Assembly (NCBI GenBank): GCA_964352785.1
Contig: CAYGTI010000011.1
Location: 39,555-103,554, forward strand
DNA length: 64,000 bases
Origin: JACOMS01 sp964352785
GTDB lineage: Bacteria; Pseudomonadota; Alphaproteobacteria; Caulobacterales; Maricaulaceae
Reading direction: 5' to 3'
Made by a program: the position numbers and the translations under genes. Below are positions 52,725 through 62,860 of the stretch, one piece after another. Position 1 is the first letter of the stretch; every line of letters begins with the position of its first letter. The notes beneath the pieces were generated by a model. The model ran no database searches. It saw only the letters and a program-made list of their open reading frames with translations, and was not told the origin of the DNA.

Positions 52725-54272
52725 ATGACAAACCACGTAAAAATATTTGATACTACATTGCGCGACGGCGAACAGGCCCCCGGCTTTTCTATGACGTCGG
52801 GCCAAAAACTGCGGATGGCCAAAGCGCTGGAAAGCCTTGGTGTTGATATCATCGAGGCGGGATTTGCGGCTGCCTCTCCCGGTGACTTTGACGCCATCCA
52901 AACGATCGCATCGGACATAAAAGACTCGACGATTTGCTCGCTCGCGCGCTGTAATGAGAGCGATATCCGCGCCTCTGGCGAGGCGATTAAACCGGCCCGC
53001 TCGGGACGTATTCATACGTTTATCGCCACATCGCCGCTGCACCGCGAGTTTAAGCTTAAAATGTCGATGGACGAAATTGTGGCGCGCGCCACTCAGGGCG
53101 TCGCGCTGGCCCGCACCTATACGGATGATGTGGAATTTTCAGCCGAAGACGCGATCCGCACAGAGCGGGATTACCTTAGGCGCGTTATCGAGGCGGCCAT
53201 CAAGGCCGGCGCGACCACCATTAATATCCCGGACACCGTAGGCTATACCACGCCGGAGGAAATCCAAAATCTCTTTACTTTCTTGACCACAGAAGTCGAG
53301 GGCGCGGATGGAGTCACGTTTTCCGCCCATTGTCATGATGATTTGGGCCTTGCTGTGGCGAACTCATTGGCCGCTGTGCGCGGCGGCGCGCGGCAGGTCG
53401 AGTGCGCGGTCAACGGCATAGGCGAGCGCGCCGGGAACTGCGCGACCGAAGAGGTTGTCATGGCACTTAATACCCGCAAAGATTTTTTTGGGCTGTCCAC
53501 AAACATCAAGACTGAGGGCATTTACGCGGCGTCTAAACTGCTCGCTGCGATCACGGGCAATGCTGTGCCCCGCAACAAAGCGATTGTGGGTAAGAACGCC
53601 TTTGCGCACGAGAGCGGTATTCACCAACACGGGGTTTTGGCGAACCGGGAAACATACGAGATCATGAAGCCCGAAGATGTGGGTGTGTCTAAGGACAATC
53701 TGGTTTTGGGCAAACATTCGGGGCGCGCCGCGCTCAAGAACCGCGCTGAAAAGCTGGGCTTTGAGCTGTCAGATAACCAACTTAAATCTGTTTTTGTGGC
53801 GTTTAAAGAACTTGCGGACGCCAAGAAAGAAGTGTTTGACGCGGATATCGAAGCCTTGATCATGGGCGAAGCCGTTGGCGCGCAGGGCCCGTGGGCGATT
53901 GACAGTCTGTATGTGTCTGCGGGCTCGGATGATAACCGCAAGCCCGTAGCAACCGTGAAGCTGACCCACGAAGACGGCCGCGCCGTGACCGCGGTGAATG
54001 AGGCCGCCGGGCCCGTCAATGCGGTCTTTCTGGCGATTTCTGAGGTCACAGGTCATCCGTTGCACCTTGAAAGCTTTTCGGTGCAGTCTGTGACGGAGGG
54101 CGAAGACGCCATGGCTGAGGCCTCTGTCTTGGTCTCCACCGAGTTTGAGAGCTATCACGGACGCGGGGCGAGCACGGACACGGTTCTCGCCGGGGCCAAA
54201 GCCTATCTGGATGTAATTAACCGGATTGAGCGCCGCGCTGTGCGCCAGCAGCCCATTGCGGCGCAGCACTAG
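52725..54272 (+). CDS. leuA: 2-isopropylmalate synthase
   Basis: 515 residues, leucine-sensitive long form. FDTTLRDGEQAPGFSM with metal-binding residues, SAHCHDDLGLAVANSLA, and NGIGERAGNCATEEVVMAL. The C-terminal LeuA allosteric domain (about 390-505) should bind leucine. First committed step of leucine synthesis. The stop overlaps a GTG upstream of leuC by one base. Confidence 0.97.
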   Translation: MTNHVKIFDTTLRDGEQAPGFSMTSGQKLRMAKALESLGVDIIEAGFAAASPGDFDAIQTIASDIKDSTICSLARCNESDIRASGEAIKPARSGRIHTFIATSPLHREFKLKMSMDEIVARATQGVALARTYTDDVEFSAEDAIRTERDYLRRVIEAAIKAGATTINIPDTVGYTTPEEIQNLFTFLTTEVEGADGVTFSAHCHDDLGLAVANSLAAVRGGARQVECAVNGIGERAGNCATEEVVMALNTRKDFFGLSTNIKTEGIYAASKLLAAITGNAVPRNKAIVGKNAFAHESGIHQHGVLANRETYEIMKPEDVGVSKDNLVLGKHSGRAALKNRAEKLGFELSDNQLKSVFVAFKELADAKKEVFDADIEALIMGEAVGAQGPWAIDSLYVSAGSDDNRKPVATVKLTHEDGRAVTAVNEAAGPVNAVFLAISEVTGHPLHLESFSVQSVTEGEDAMAEASVLVSTEFESYHGRGASTDTVLAGAKAYLDVINRIERRAVRQQPIAAQH

Positions 54273-54283
54273 TGGATAAGATC

Positions 54284-55678
54284 ATGCCTAAAACACTCTT
54301 TGATAAAGTCTGGGAGCGCCACGTAGTGGTGCCTCAAACGGATGACCATCCCGCGACGATTTATATTGATCTGCACCTCATTCATGAGGTCACAAGCCCA
54401 CAAGCGTTTACTGTTCTGCGTGAGCGCGGCCTGTCTGTGCGCCGTCCTGACTTGACGCTCGCGACAATCGATCATTCGACGCCGACGCTCTTAAGTGCGG
54501 ACGGCTCACGCCCGTTTGTGACGGCGCAGGCGGAAAAACAAGTCGAAATTCTCCTTGCCAATACCCAAGAGCACGGCATTGAAACTCATGGCTGGGAGAG
54601 CGAAAACCGCGGTATCGTTCATGTGATGGGGCCGGAACTGGGCGCAACGCGTCCCGGCATGACCATTGTCTGCGGCGACAGTCATACGTCCACCCACGGC
54701 GCGTTTGGCGCGATTGCTTTCGGGATCGGGACAACGCAGGTCGGTCATGTGCTGGCTAATCAATGTTTGTTGATGCCCAAACCCAAGACCATGGCAATAA
54801 ATATCAACGGAGATTTATCGCCCGGCGTGACCGCCAAAGACGTGATCTTGGCGATTATTGCGCAGATTGGCGTGGGCGGCGGCACAGGCTACGCGCTGGA
54901 ATATCGCGGCAGTGTATTTGAAAACATGTCCATGGATGAGCGCATGACTGTGTGCAATATGTCCATAGAGGCCGGCGCGCGCTGCGGGATGATTGCGCCC
55001 GACCAAACTACATTTGATTATCTTGAGGGGCGTAAATTTGCGCCAAAAGACTATGAAAAAGCCTGTGAAGACTGGGCGTCTCTGGCCACCGATGACGGGG
55101 CGGTCTTTGACAAAGAAGTCACGCTCAAGGCTGAAGATATTCGCCCTATGGTGACCTACGGCACGCATCCCGGTATGGCGATGCCGATTGACGCGCTTGT
55201 CCCGGCGTCCATGACTGAGGCCGATGAAAAGGCGCTGGACTATATGCAAATGAAAAGCGGCGCGCCTATTACGGGGATCAAGGTTGACCGCGTCTTTATC
55301 GGCTCGTGTACTAACTCCCGTATGGATGACTTGCGCGCGGCGGCGCGTATTATGAAGGGCGCGCAGGTTCAGAGCCACGTGACCGCCATTGTTGTGCCGG
55401 GATCGGAATTAATTAAAAAAGAGGCCGAGGCTGAAGGGCTGCATGATATTTTCACCGCCGCTGGCGCGCAGTGGCGAGAGCCGGGCTGCTCTATGTGCAT
55501 TGCCATGAACGGCGACAAAGCCGCGCCGGGCGAGCTGGTTGTATCTACATCAAACCGTAACTTTGCCGGACGCCAAGGGCCGGGCGCGAGAACGGTTTTG
55601 GCCTCTCCCGCCACGGCGGCGGCGGCGGCTATACGCGGCGTGATTACGGACCCCCGGGATATGGAGAGCGCGGCATGA
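54284..55678 (+). CDS. leuC: 3-isopropylmalate dehydratase large subunit
   Basis: 464 residues from ATG 54284 (MPKTLFDKVWERHVV). GTG 54272, fused to the leuA stop, is the alternative. Aconitase-type; the [4Fe-4S] cysteines lie in GSCTNSRMDDL and GCSMCIAMNGD, and GDSHTSTHGAFGAIAFGIG is the substrate region. Overlaps leuD by four bases. Confidence 0.97.
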   Translation: MPKTLFDKVWERHVVVPQTDDHPATIYIDLHLIHEVTSPQAFTVLRERGLSVRRPDLTLATIDHSTPTLLSADGSRPFVTAQAEKQVEILLANTQEHGIETHGWESENRGIVHVMGPELGATRPGMTIVCGDSHTSTHGAFGAIAFGIGTTQVGHVLANQCLLMPKPKTMAININGDLSPGVTAKDVILAIIAQIGVGGGTGYALEYRGSVFENMSMDERMTVCNMSIEAGARCGMIAPDQTTFDYLEGRKFAPKDYEKACEDWASLATDDGAVFDKEVTLKAEDIRPMVTYGTHPGMAMPIDALVPASMTEADEKALDYMQMKSGAPITGIKVDRVFIGSCTNSRMDDLRAAARIMKGAQVQSHVTAIVVPGSELIKKEAEAEGLHDIFTAAGAQWREPGCSMCIAMNGDKAAPGELVVSTSNRNFAGRQGPGARTVLASPATAAAAAIRGVITDPRDMESAA

Positions 55679-56256
55679 CCTTTGATCCCATAAAGAGCAT
55701 CACATCAAAAACACTGGTGCTGCCAGCTGCCAACATAGATACAGATCAAATTATTCCGGCGCGGTTTCTGACGGTGACATCAAAGGACGGACTTGGCAAA
55801 CATGCGTTTAATGATTGGCGCTATACGGATGATGGATCAGAGACGGACCATATCTTGAACAAGCCTGCGTCAAAGGCTTGCCAGATTTTGGTGGGCGGGC
55901 ACAATTTTGGCTGTGGATCCTCGCGCGAACATGCGCCGTGGTCGCTCACGGATTACGGCATACGCGTTGTGATCAGCTCTGAAATCGCGGATATTTTTAA
56001 AAACAATTCTCTCAAGAACGGCCTACTGCCGATAGTCATAGAGAAGAGCGCTCATCAGTGGCTGCTGGATCATCCCGGTGAAGAGGTTACAGTTGATTTG
56101 GAGCGGTGCGAAGTGCGCCTACCCAAAAACGGGGGAACATATAATTTCCAAATAGATGCGTTTTCGCGGCATTGCCTCTTAGAGGGCGTAGATGAAATGG
56201 GCTATCTGGCGGCGCAAAGTAGCGCGATTGATCAATATGAAGAGACGCGGTCATGA
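55675..56256 (+). CDS. leuD: 3-isopropylmalate dehydratase small subunit
   Basis: 193 residues. Swivel domain partner of LeuC. NIDTDQIIPARFL and HNFGCGSSREHAPWSL are the hallmarks. Four-base overlaps with leuC and leuB. Confidence 0.97.
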   Translation: MTFDPIKSITSKTLVLPAANIDTDQIIPARFLTVTSKDGLGKHAFNDWRYTDDGSETDHILNKPASKACQILVGGHNFGCGSSREHAPWSLTDYGIRVVISSEIADIFKNNSLKNGLLPIVIEKSAHQWLLDHPGEEVTVDLERCEVRLPKNGGTYNFQIDAFSRHCLLEGVDEMGYLAAQSSAIDQYEETRS

Positions 56257-57305
56257 AGATTAATTTTACCTACCTTCCCGGCGACGGGATTGGCCCGGAA
56301 GTGGGAACCGAAGGTCTCAAAGTTTTGGGCGCGATTGCTAAAAAGTTCGGGCATCAATTTGACATTGAAGATCATCTGATTGGCGGGGCCGCGATTGATG
56401 CCGGCTTTAAACCGCTGCCCGATGACACGTATGCGTCGTGCGAGAAAACAGGTGCTATTCTGCTGGGCGCTGTCGGCGGGCCAAAATGGGATCACCTGCA
56501 AGGTGCGGACCGCCCGGAGCTTGGCTCACTTTTGCCTCTGCGAAAGAACCTTAATCTTTTTGCTAACATACGCCCCTGCAAACCCTATCCGGCGTTGATT
56601 GACCGCGCGCCGCTTAAGCGCGAACGGCTCGAAGGCACGGATTTTGTTGTTATGCGCGAGCTAACAGGCGGGATTTATTTTGGCGAGAAAGGCCGGGACG
56701 CCCGCGGCGCCTATGATGAATGCCGTTACACTGAAGCGGAAGTTGAGCGCATTGCTATCAAAGCTTTTGATCTTGCCATGCAGCGGCGAAAAAAAGTAAC
56801 TTCTGTGGATAAATCCAACGTATTGGAAACGTCGCGCCTCTGGCGCGAAACCGTGATAAAAGTTGCGGCAGATTATCCCGAGGTCGAACTTGAGCACCTG
56901 CTGGTCGATGCAATGACTATGCATATGCTCACCAACGCCCAAAGCTTTGATGTTGTCTTAACGGAAAATATGTTTGGCGACATTCTGACCGACGAAGCCT
57001 CTGTGCTCGCCGGGTCAATGGGCGTCATTCCGTCGGCGTCTTTATCGGATGGCCGCATGGGTATGTATGAACCTATTCATGGCAGCGCGCCGGATATTGC
57101 AGGGCAAGGTAGGGCTAATCCTTTGGCAATGATTTTGTCAGCGGCCTGGATGCTCCGGCTCTCTTTCGGGCTGGACGCCGAGGCTGCTATTATTGAATCT
57201 GCCGTTGAAGCGGCGCTGGAGGCAGGGCAAACAACGCCGGATCTCGGCGGCGTTTTGTCGACATCGCAAGTCGGGACGTGGATCGCGGATTATGCCGCGC
57301 GTTAA
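56253..57305 (+). CDS. leuB: 3-isopropylmalate dehydrogenase
   Basis: 350 residues. NAD-dependent oxidative decarboxylase of leucine synthesis. GDGIGPEV, MRELTGGIYFGEKGR with substrate arginines, TENMFGDILTDEAS and GMYEPIHGSAPDIAGQG. Overlaps ilvA by 14 bases. Confidence 0.97.
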   Translation: MKINFTYLPGDGIGPEVGTEGLKVLGAIAKKFGHQFDIEDHLIGGAAIDAGFKPLPDDTYASCEKTGAILLGAVGGPKWDHLQGADRPELGSLLPLRKNLNLFANIRPCKPYPALIDRAPLKRERLEGTDFVVMRELTGGIYFGEKGRDARGAYDECRYTEAEVERIAIKAFDLAMQRRKKVTSVDKSNVLETSRLWRETVIKVAADYPEVELEHLLVDAMTMHMLTNAQSFDVVLTENMFGDILTDEASVLAGSMGVIPSASLSDGRMGMYEPIHGSAPDIAGQGRANPLAMILSAAWMLRLSFGLDAEAAIIESAVEAALEAGQTTPDLGGVLSTSQVGTWIADYAAR

Positions 57306-58818
57306 TTTAAATGATCTGAAAGCCCGTATTGAGGCGGCGGATGTCTACGCGCTGGCCAAGCGTACACCGTGCGAACTTGCGCCGAAATTATCCGCTGAAT
57401 ATGGCAGGAACATTTGGCTCAAGCGTGAAGACTTACAGGATGTATTCTCGTTTAAAATTCGCGGCGCGGCCAACCGAATCGCTGGGCTCACCGACGCTGA
57501 GCGCGCACGCGGGGTCGTCGCGGCTAGCGCGGGAAACCATGCGCAAGGCATGGCGGCGGCGGCGGCGCATTACAAAACTAAAGCCGTTATTTTCATGCCG
57601 GTGACGACACCGCCTATTAAGGTCGAAGCGGTCACGGCGCGCGGCGCGGAAACGCGGCTTGTGGGTGATAATTATGATGAAGCCTGCGCGGCAGCCATAG
57701 AGTTTTCCAATACGTCTGGCGCAGTGTTTATCCACCCGTTCGATGAAATTGATGTGATTGCGGGCCAAGGCACAGTGGGCAAGGAAATCCTTGAACAAAT
57801 GCCGCGTGTGCCCGAAGCGATCTATGTATGCACAGGCGGCGGCGGCCTCGTCTCGGGTATTGGGACGTGGGTCAAAGCAGTGTCGCCCGCGACAAAAATT
57901 ATTGCCGTAGAACCTGAAGGCGCGGCGACCTTGAAAGTGTCTTTGGAGGCCGGAAAACCTACGCCTTTGAACAAAGTCGATGGATTTGCGGACGGCGTAG
58001 CCGTTAAATTAATCGGCACGAACACGCTCGATATAGCGCAAAGGGTTGTTGATGAGCATATCACAGTTTCGAATGATGAAATTTGCGCCGCCGTGAAAGA
58101 TGTTTTCGAAGCGACGCGAACGGTTGTTGAGCCCGCCGGAGCGCTCGCGCTTGCAGGCCTAATCAAGCATGCACGCGAGGGCAAAGCGCCCAAAGGCGAT
58201 TGCGTAGTGACGATCTCCGGCGCAAACGTGAATTTTGACCGTATTGGACACATTGTTGAGCGGGCTGAGCTCGGCGCGGGCGGTGAAATGTTATTTGCCG
58301 CAACGATCCCGGAGCAGCCCGGTGCGTTCTTGAATTTCTGCCGGGCACTGGGTCGGCGCGCGGTGACAGAATTTAATTACCGCTATGCGGATACGGCGAA
58401 CGCGCACGTTCTAGTGGGCGTAAAGCTCAAGACATCCGGTGAGCGTGCGGGCGTCTTATCGGCGATGGAAACCGAGGGCGTGAGCGTTGCAGACTTGTCT
58501 CATGACGCGCTAGCCAAGCGCCATATGCGCCATATGGTTGGGGGCCGCAGCAGGGCCGATATCCCCGAAGTCATATATCAGTTCGAGTTCCCAGAGCGCC
58601 CCGGCGCCTTGACGGATTTTTTGGTAACGCTGGATGCGCGCTGGAATATTTCTTTATTTCATTACCGCAATCACGGGAGCTCTGAAAGTCATGTGCTCTG
58701 CGGGTTTCATGTGCCCAAAGGCGATGTGGCAGAGTTAGAAGCGAGCCTTCAAAATATAGGTTACCCGATGTCACAAGAAACGGACAATATGGCCTATAAA
58801 TATTTTCTAAAAAGCTAA
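57292..58818 (+). CDS. ilvA: Threonine dehydratase, biosynthetic
   Basis: 508 residues from ATG 57292 (MPRVNLNDL); earlier in-frame codons lie inside leuB. PLP enzyme making 2-oxobutyrate for isoleucine. PLP lysine in VFSFKIRGAANR, glycine loop GGGGLVSGIG, and two ACT-like regulatory repeats in the C-terminus (starting near 325 and 425; PEQPGAFLNFCRAL and PERPGALTDFLVTL) for isoleucine feedback. Last gene of the branched-chain cluster. Confidence 0.96.
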   Translation: MPRVNLNDLKARIEAADVYALAKRTPCELAPKLSAEYGRNIWLKREDLQDVFSFKIRGAANRIAGLTDAERARGVVAASAGNHAQGMAAAAAHYKTKAVIFMPVTTPPIKVEAVTARGAETRLVGDNYDEACAAAIEFSNTSGAVFIHPFDEIDVIAGQGTVGKEILEQMPRVPEAIYVCTGGGGLVSGIGTWVKAVSPATKIIAVEPEGAATLKVSLEAGKPTPLNKVDGFADGVAVKLIGTNTLDIAQRVVDEHITVSNDEICAAVKDVFEATRTVVEPAGALALAGLIKHAREGKAPKGDCVVTISGANVNFDRIGHIVERAELGAGGEMLFAATIPEQPGAFLNFCRALGRRAVTEFNYRYADTANAHVLVGVKLKTSGERAGVLSAMETEGVSVADLSHDALAKRHMRHMVGGRSRADIPEVIYQFEFPERPGALTDFLVTLDARWNISLFHYRNHGSSESHVLCGFHVPKGDVAELEASLQNIGYPMSQETDNMAYKYFLKS

Positions 58819-58849
58819 AGAGTGCGCCGTTAGCGCTTTTTAGCTTTTT
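58809..58849. terminator. Bidirectional Rho-independent terminator
   Basis: AAAAAGCTAAA (58809-58819) and TTTAGCTTTTT (58839-58849) are perfect complements over 11 bases, with an inner GCGC/GCGC pair. The A run and T run serve the two convergent transcripts. The repeat overlaps the last codons of both ilvA and the facing gene. Confidence 0.75.
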
Positions 58850-59246
58850 CTAAAACCTGCTCCAAAGATGCGGTGCGAATATTCGCTTTGACGCCGACTT
58901 CAGGGCCATCGCGGCGCATATCAAACGTTCCCGAAAAATCATCGACCATCCAGATCCCGTTGATGCTCTGTTGGTCTGCTGCCAGAGAGCCATTATAAGT
59001 AATGGGCGGGTAGGGGCTCTCGTCGCCGTGATAGACTTTGAGAAATGTTAGCGCGGCTCCCGACGTTGCGCCTGTTATAGACGCGGTTAAAAGTTCGCCG
59101 CCGTTGGGATCAAAGCTGTTCGGTTCGGTGGTGATACCTGAGAGCGTTTGGCCGTCCTGCGTAATCTCTGCATCAAAATCAACAGGCTCAGCGCTGCTAT
59201 CTTCATAGCTATACTGCCCGACCCAAAATCCAGATAAATTACTCAT
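58830..59246 (-). CDS. Unknown beta-rich protein
   Basis: 138 residues, no signal peptide. LSGFWVGQYSYEDSSAEPV, then alternating strands (AEITQDGQTLSGITTEP, FLKVYHGDE, ITYNGSL, INGIWMVDDFSGTFDMRR) suggest a small calycin-like barrel. No family recognised. Its start overlaps the end of the HerA-like gene by four bases, so it is cotranscribed with it. Confidence 0.7.
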   Translation of the reverse strand: MSNLSGFWVGQYSYEDSSAEPVDFDAEITQDGQTLSGITTEPNSFDPNGGELLTASITGATSGAALTFLKVYHGDESPYPPITYNGSLAADQQSINGIWMVDDFSGTFDMRRDGPEVGVKANIRTASLEQVLEKAKKR

Positions 59247-60778
59247 CGGCGCATGAACCCACCAAGGACGCCGCGAATAATTTTGCGGCCCTCGGAGCGT
59301 AGAATCTGCCGCCCTACAAGCTTAACCTCGTGCATTAAAACGTCTGTCGTGCTTTTTTGGCTGCGGCTGGAGCGGCGGCGTGAAGAGGATGTTTTTGACG
59401 CCTTTGATTTTTTAGCTTTTGCTTTTTCTGATTTTACTTTCTCGGCCTCAGCCTTTTTAAGGTCTTTTGCTTGCGCCTCAAGCGCTGCGCCGCGTTTGGC
59501 CGCTAGCATCTCATAGGCTGATTTACGGTCAATCGTTTGGCTATATATATCTTTGACCGGGCTGGCGTTGATGATCTCTTGGCGCTCAGTTTCAAGTGCC
59601 GGGCCAAGGCGAGACGCGGGCGGTCTAATTAACGTTTGCCCGACAATTTGCGGGCGGCCTTTCTCGTCAAGAAGTGAGACGAGCGCTTCACCGACGCCAA
59701 GGTCTCTAATGGCATCTTCGGTCTTAAACGCGGGATTGGGTCGAAAAGCGCTGGCGCTGGCTTTGATCGCCTTTTGCTCTTTGGGAGTATAGCCGCGTAG
59801 CGCATGCTGAATACGGTTACCGATCTGCCCTAAAACATCATCTGGAATATCCGCTGGATTTTGCGTCACAAACCACACAGAGACCCCTTTGGAGCGAATA
59901 AGGCGCGCGACTTGTGTGATTTTATCGACCAGCGCCTTAGGGGCTTCGTCAAACAACAGGTGCGCTTCATCAAAGAAAAACGCCATGACGGGCTTATCAG
60001 GATCGCCAACTTCCGGCAGTTCCTCAAATAGCTCACTGAGAAGCCACAGCAAGAAGGTCGCGTAAAGGCGGGGTGAGTTAATCAGCTCGTCTGCAGCCAA
60101 GATGTTAACGGCGGCGCGCCCATCTTCGACCATATGTTTTAAATCAGGTAATTTAAGCGCAGGTTCGCCAAAAAACTGGTCCGCGCCTTCGCGTTCCAGC
60201 ACCAGCAGGTTGCGCATGATCGCGCCCACGGACTGGCTGGAGATGTTGCCATACGCATACATCAATTCATTACGCTGCTCAGCGACAAATGTCAGTGTGG
60301 CTTTCAAATCCTTCAGGTCAACCAAAGGCCACTCATTATCATCGGCCACATCAAAGGCGATATTCATTACGCCTTCTTGGACATCCGACAAGCCCATCAA
60401 TCGCGAGAGCAGCATGGGCCCCATCTCGGCGATTGTGGCGCGAACGGGATGGCCGTGCTGGCCAAAAACATCCCAGAAAATCGTTGGCATAGCGCTGTAG
60501 CTATAGTCATGTAGATCAATCTTGCGCGCCCGCGACACCAGCTTATCGTGAAGTTTATGATCTTCTGAGCCGCTCTGGGATATGCCGGACAGATCGCCTT
60601 TTACATCTGCAGCAAAAACGGGCACGCCCGCTTTGGAAAACCCCTCAGCCAAGATTTGCAAGGTCACTGTTTTTCCTGTGCCGGTGGCTCCTGCAACAAG
60701 GCCGTGGCGGTTGGCACGGCTTAGCAACAATTCCTGTCTTTTTCCGTCCGTATCTTTGCCAATAAATATACTGCTCAT
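59243..60778 (-). CDS. HerA-like ATPase (DUF853)
   Basis: 511 residues. FtsK/HerA-type ATPase with Walker A VAGATGTGKTVTLQIL (about 31-45) and Walker B PVMAFFFDEAHLLFDEAP; VWFVTQNPADIPDDVLGQIGNRIQHAL is sensor-like. The C-terminal 80 residues are a Lys/Glu/Ser-rich tail. A widespread cytosolic family of unknown role, with no NurA nuclease gene adjacent. Confidence 0.9.
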   Translation of the reverse strand: MSSIFIGKDTDGKRQELLLSRANRHGLVAGATGTGKTVTLQILAEGFSKAGVPVFAADVKGDLSGISQSGSEDHKLHDKLVSRARKIDLHDYSYSAMPTIFWDVFGQHGHPVRATIAEMGPMLLSRLMGLSDVQEGVMNIAFDVADDNEWPLVDLKDLKATLTFVAEQRNELMYAYGNISSQSVGAIMRNLLVLEREGADQFFGEPALKLPDLKHMVEDGRAAVNILAADELINSPRLYATFLLWLLSELFEELPEVGDPDKPVMAFFFDEAHLLFDEAPKALVDKITQVARLIRSKGVSVWFVTQNPADIPDDVLGQIGNRIQHALRGYTPKEQKAIKASASAFRPNPAFKTEDAIRDLGVGEALVSLLDEKGRPQIVGQTLIRPPASRLGPALETERQEIINASPVKDIYSQTIDRKSAYEMLAAKRGAALEAQAKDLKKAEAEKVKSEKAKAKKSKASKTSSSRRRSSRSQKSTTDVLMHEVKLVGRQILRSEGRKIIRGVLGGFMRR

Positions 60779-60970
60779 AGGTCCCTCAAAACTTTGACCT
60801 ATTGATACGGCGCAGGCCGCTTTAATGCAATCATATCGTTCAGATTGAGCGCAGTTCTATGCTTATCTGTGGTGCGAAACTTGCAGCCACTCTCACGGCA
60901 AAGATTACAGACAGCACGACGTTTCGTCTTGCGACGCATCTGTGTATCAAAGTGAGGCAGTGAAAGTTCC

Positions 60971-61339
60971 ATGTTAGCGTTTTTATGGAAACGACGACGC
61001 AAGGTTTATTTAAGCGATGACCTTGTGCAGCATCGACGGCAGCGCGTGACGGTGCAGCCAGATGCCCGCATGAGTAAAAATGCCCGTGTACGTTGCGTGA
61101 CCGCAATTGTAGATGACCAGCCAGATTGGGATTATGCGCTGGACACGGAAAAATCCCTTCAAACAATTATGACTGCTGCGGCTCATTATGGTTACCAAGA
61201 CCCTCTGACCAAAGAGCAGAAAATCCTACGTGACTTTCTCCTCAAGAACATCGCAGGACGAAAAATTTCTATGTATGCGTGGGGCGTTTACGCTGATATT
61301 TGCGGAGATTTGCAGAATGATGTTTTACTCTTGGAGTAA
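60971..61339 (+). CDS. Unknown protein
   Basis: 122 residues. A basic N-terminus (KRRRKVYLSDDLVQHRRQR) and an alpha-helical body (KSLQTIMTAAAHYGY, LTKEQKILRDFLLKNIAGR). No family recognised. A minus-strand frame (60799-60972) with a CxxC and two further Cys/His pairs starts across the same bases; only one of the two may be real, and the plus frame looks more protein-like. Confidence 0.45.
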   Translation: MLAFLWKRRRKVYLSDDLVQHRRQRVTVQPDARMSKNARVRCVTAIVDDQPDWDYALDTEKSLQTIMTAAAHYGYQDPLTKEQKILRDFLLKNIAGRKISMYAWGVYADICGDLQNDVLLLE

Positions 61340-61405
61340 GCCGCTATGCGATTGCGCGCTTCAAAGGGCTTTGTAATTTTGCGCGGACTGTTATAGGTCA
61401 CGTCT

Positions 61406-62854
61406 ATGCCGGATTTACGAGCCGTATTTTTTGTAGTGGGTTTGATGCTGGCCGCGTTGGGCCTAGCGATGTTTATCCCGTTTGGCGTGGATTGGTATGC
61501 GGGCGGGCGAAGCTGGCCAGCCTTTGCTATCTCCGGTATTTTCACCACACTTGTTGGCGCTGTTCTGGCCCTGACAACCTACGCGCCTAACCCAATCCTG
61601 CCCGCCCGCGCGGCATTTTTGCTCACAGTGTTGTCATGGGTGATCTTGGCGCTTTTTGCTGCGATTCCGTTTTTATTAAGCCCGACAAAAATGAGCCTGA
61701 CGGACGCATTATTCGAAGCCGCATCTGGCATTACGACAACAGGCGCGACGATTATGACGGGGCTGGATGATGCGGAAAAAGGCACGCTGCTTTGGCGCGC
61801 GATTTTGCAATGGATAGGCGGCATCGGTATAATCGTCACGGCTATGGCCGTGCTGCCCATGCTTCGTATTGGCGGGATGCAGCTCTTTCGCTTGGAAAGC
61901 TCGGATATGGGCGAGAAAATTCTGCCCCGCGCGGCCAGCCTCGCTGCCGCGATTGGCGGGATATATGTCGTGCTCACCGCCATGTGCACCGCCGGATATA
62001 TGTGGGTCGGGATGAGCGGTTTTGATGCGTTTGCCCATGCGATGACAACAGTATCTACGGGCGGTTACTCTACATCTGATTTGTCTATGGGCGGCTTTAT
62101 GGATAACGGCGCGGACCTTGTCTGTATCGCGTTTATGATCGCGGGGGGGCTGCCGTTTGGTGTGTACCTCCTGATGGTGAGGGGTAATCTGCGCGCGCCG
62201 CTCCAAGACCCGCAAGTGCGAACCTTTATTCTGGTTTTGGCCGCGCTTATTTTACTCGTGACGGTGTTTTTGTGGACGAGTAGCACAATGGGCGAGACCC
62301 GCGCGCTTCGCCTCTCCGCCTTTAACGTTGTGTCTATCGTCACGGGAACGGGCTACGCGACGGCGGACTATAATAGCTGGGGCTCTTTTGCCGTGGCCTG
62401 CTTTTTTACATTTATGTTTATTGGCGGGTGCGCGGGCTCAACCGCGTGCTCGATCAAGATATTCCGTTATCAGGTCGCGTTTGAGGCCTTGCGGGTTTAT
62501 CTCCTGCGAATGCCGCGCCCAAACGTGGTTATTCCGCTCCGGTACGGGGCGAACCCGCTACCGGAGAGCGTTGTATTCTCGGTCATGAGCTATTTTTTTC
62601 TTTTCTTTATGACGTTTGCGGCTCTGGCGATCTCGCTGTCTATGATGGGGCTTGATCCTATGACGGCGTGGTCCGGCGCGGGCAGTGCGGTGGCCAATGT
62701 CGGGCCGGGCCTCGGCGAGATCATTGGCCCGACAGGAACGTATCAATCCCTGCCCAACAGCGCAAAATGGGCGTTGATGGGGGGGATGATTGTGGGACGC
62801 CTCGAGATTGTGACGGCGCTTGTCGTTCTGACGCCGGCCTTTTGGCGGGCCTAG
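61406..62854 (+). CDS. trkH: TrkH-family potassium uptake protein
   Basis: 482 residues, about ten membrane segments. Four selectivity-filter-like repeats are seen: SGITTTGATIM, TVSTGGYSTSD, SIVTGTGYATAD and SAVANVGPGLG. The ion-conducting subunit of Trk. The TrkA NAD-binding partner is not adjacent. Convergent with hslO, six bases apart. Confidence 0.94.
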   Translation: MPDLRAVFFVVGLMLAALGLAMFIPFGVDWYAGGRSWPAFAISGIFTTLVGAVLALTTYAPNPILPARAAFLLTVLSWVILALFAAIPFLLSPTKMSLTDALFEAASGITTTGATIMTGLDDAEKGTLLWRAILQWIGGIGIIVTAMAVLPMLRIGGMQLFRLESSDMGEKILPRAASLAAAIGGIYVVLTAMCTAGYMWVGMSGFDAFAHAMTTVSTGGYSTSDLSMGGFMDNGADLVCIAFMIAGGLPFGVYLLMVRGNLRAPLQDPQVRTFILVLAALILLVTVFLWTSSTMGETRALRLSAFNVVSIVTGTGYATADYNSWGSFAVACFFTFMFIGGCAGSTACSIKIFRYQVAFEALRVYLLRMPRPNVVIPLRYGANPLPESVVFSVMSYFFLFFMTFAALAISLSMMGLDPMTAWSGAGSAVANVGPGLGEIIGPTGTYQSLPNSAKWALMGGMIVGRLEIVTALVVLTPAFWRA

Positions 62855-62860
62855 GCTCGG

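Noticed and set aside
60799..60972. Minus-strand frame with CNLCRESGC cysteines
   Set aside because: A small zinc-ribbon-like product is possible, but the ribosome site is weak and it starts across the start of the plus-strand frame; not enough support to call.
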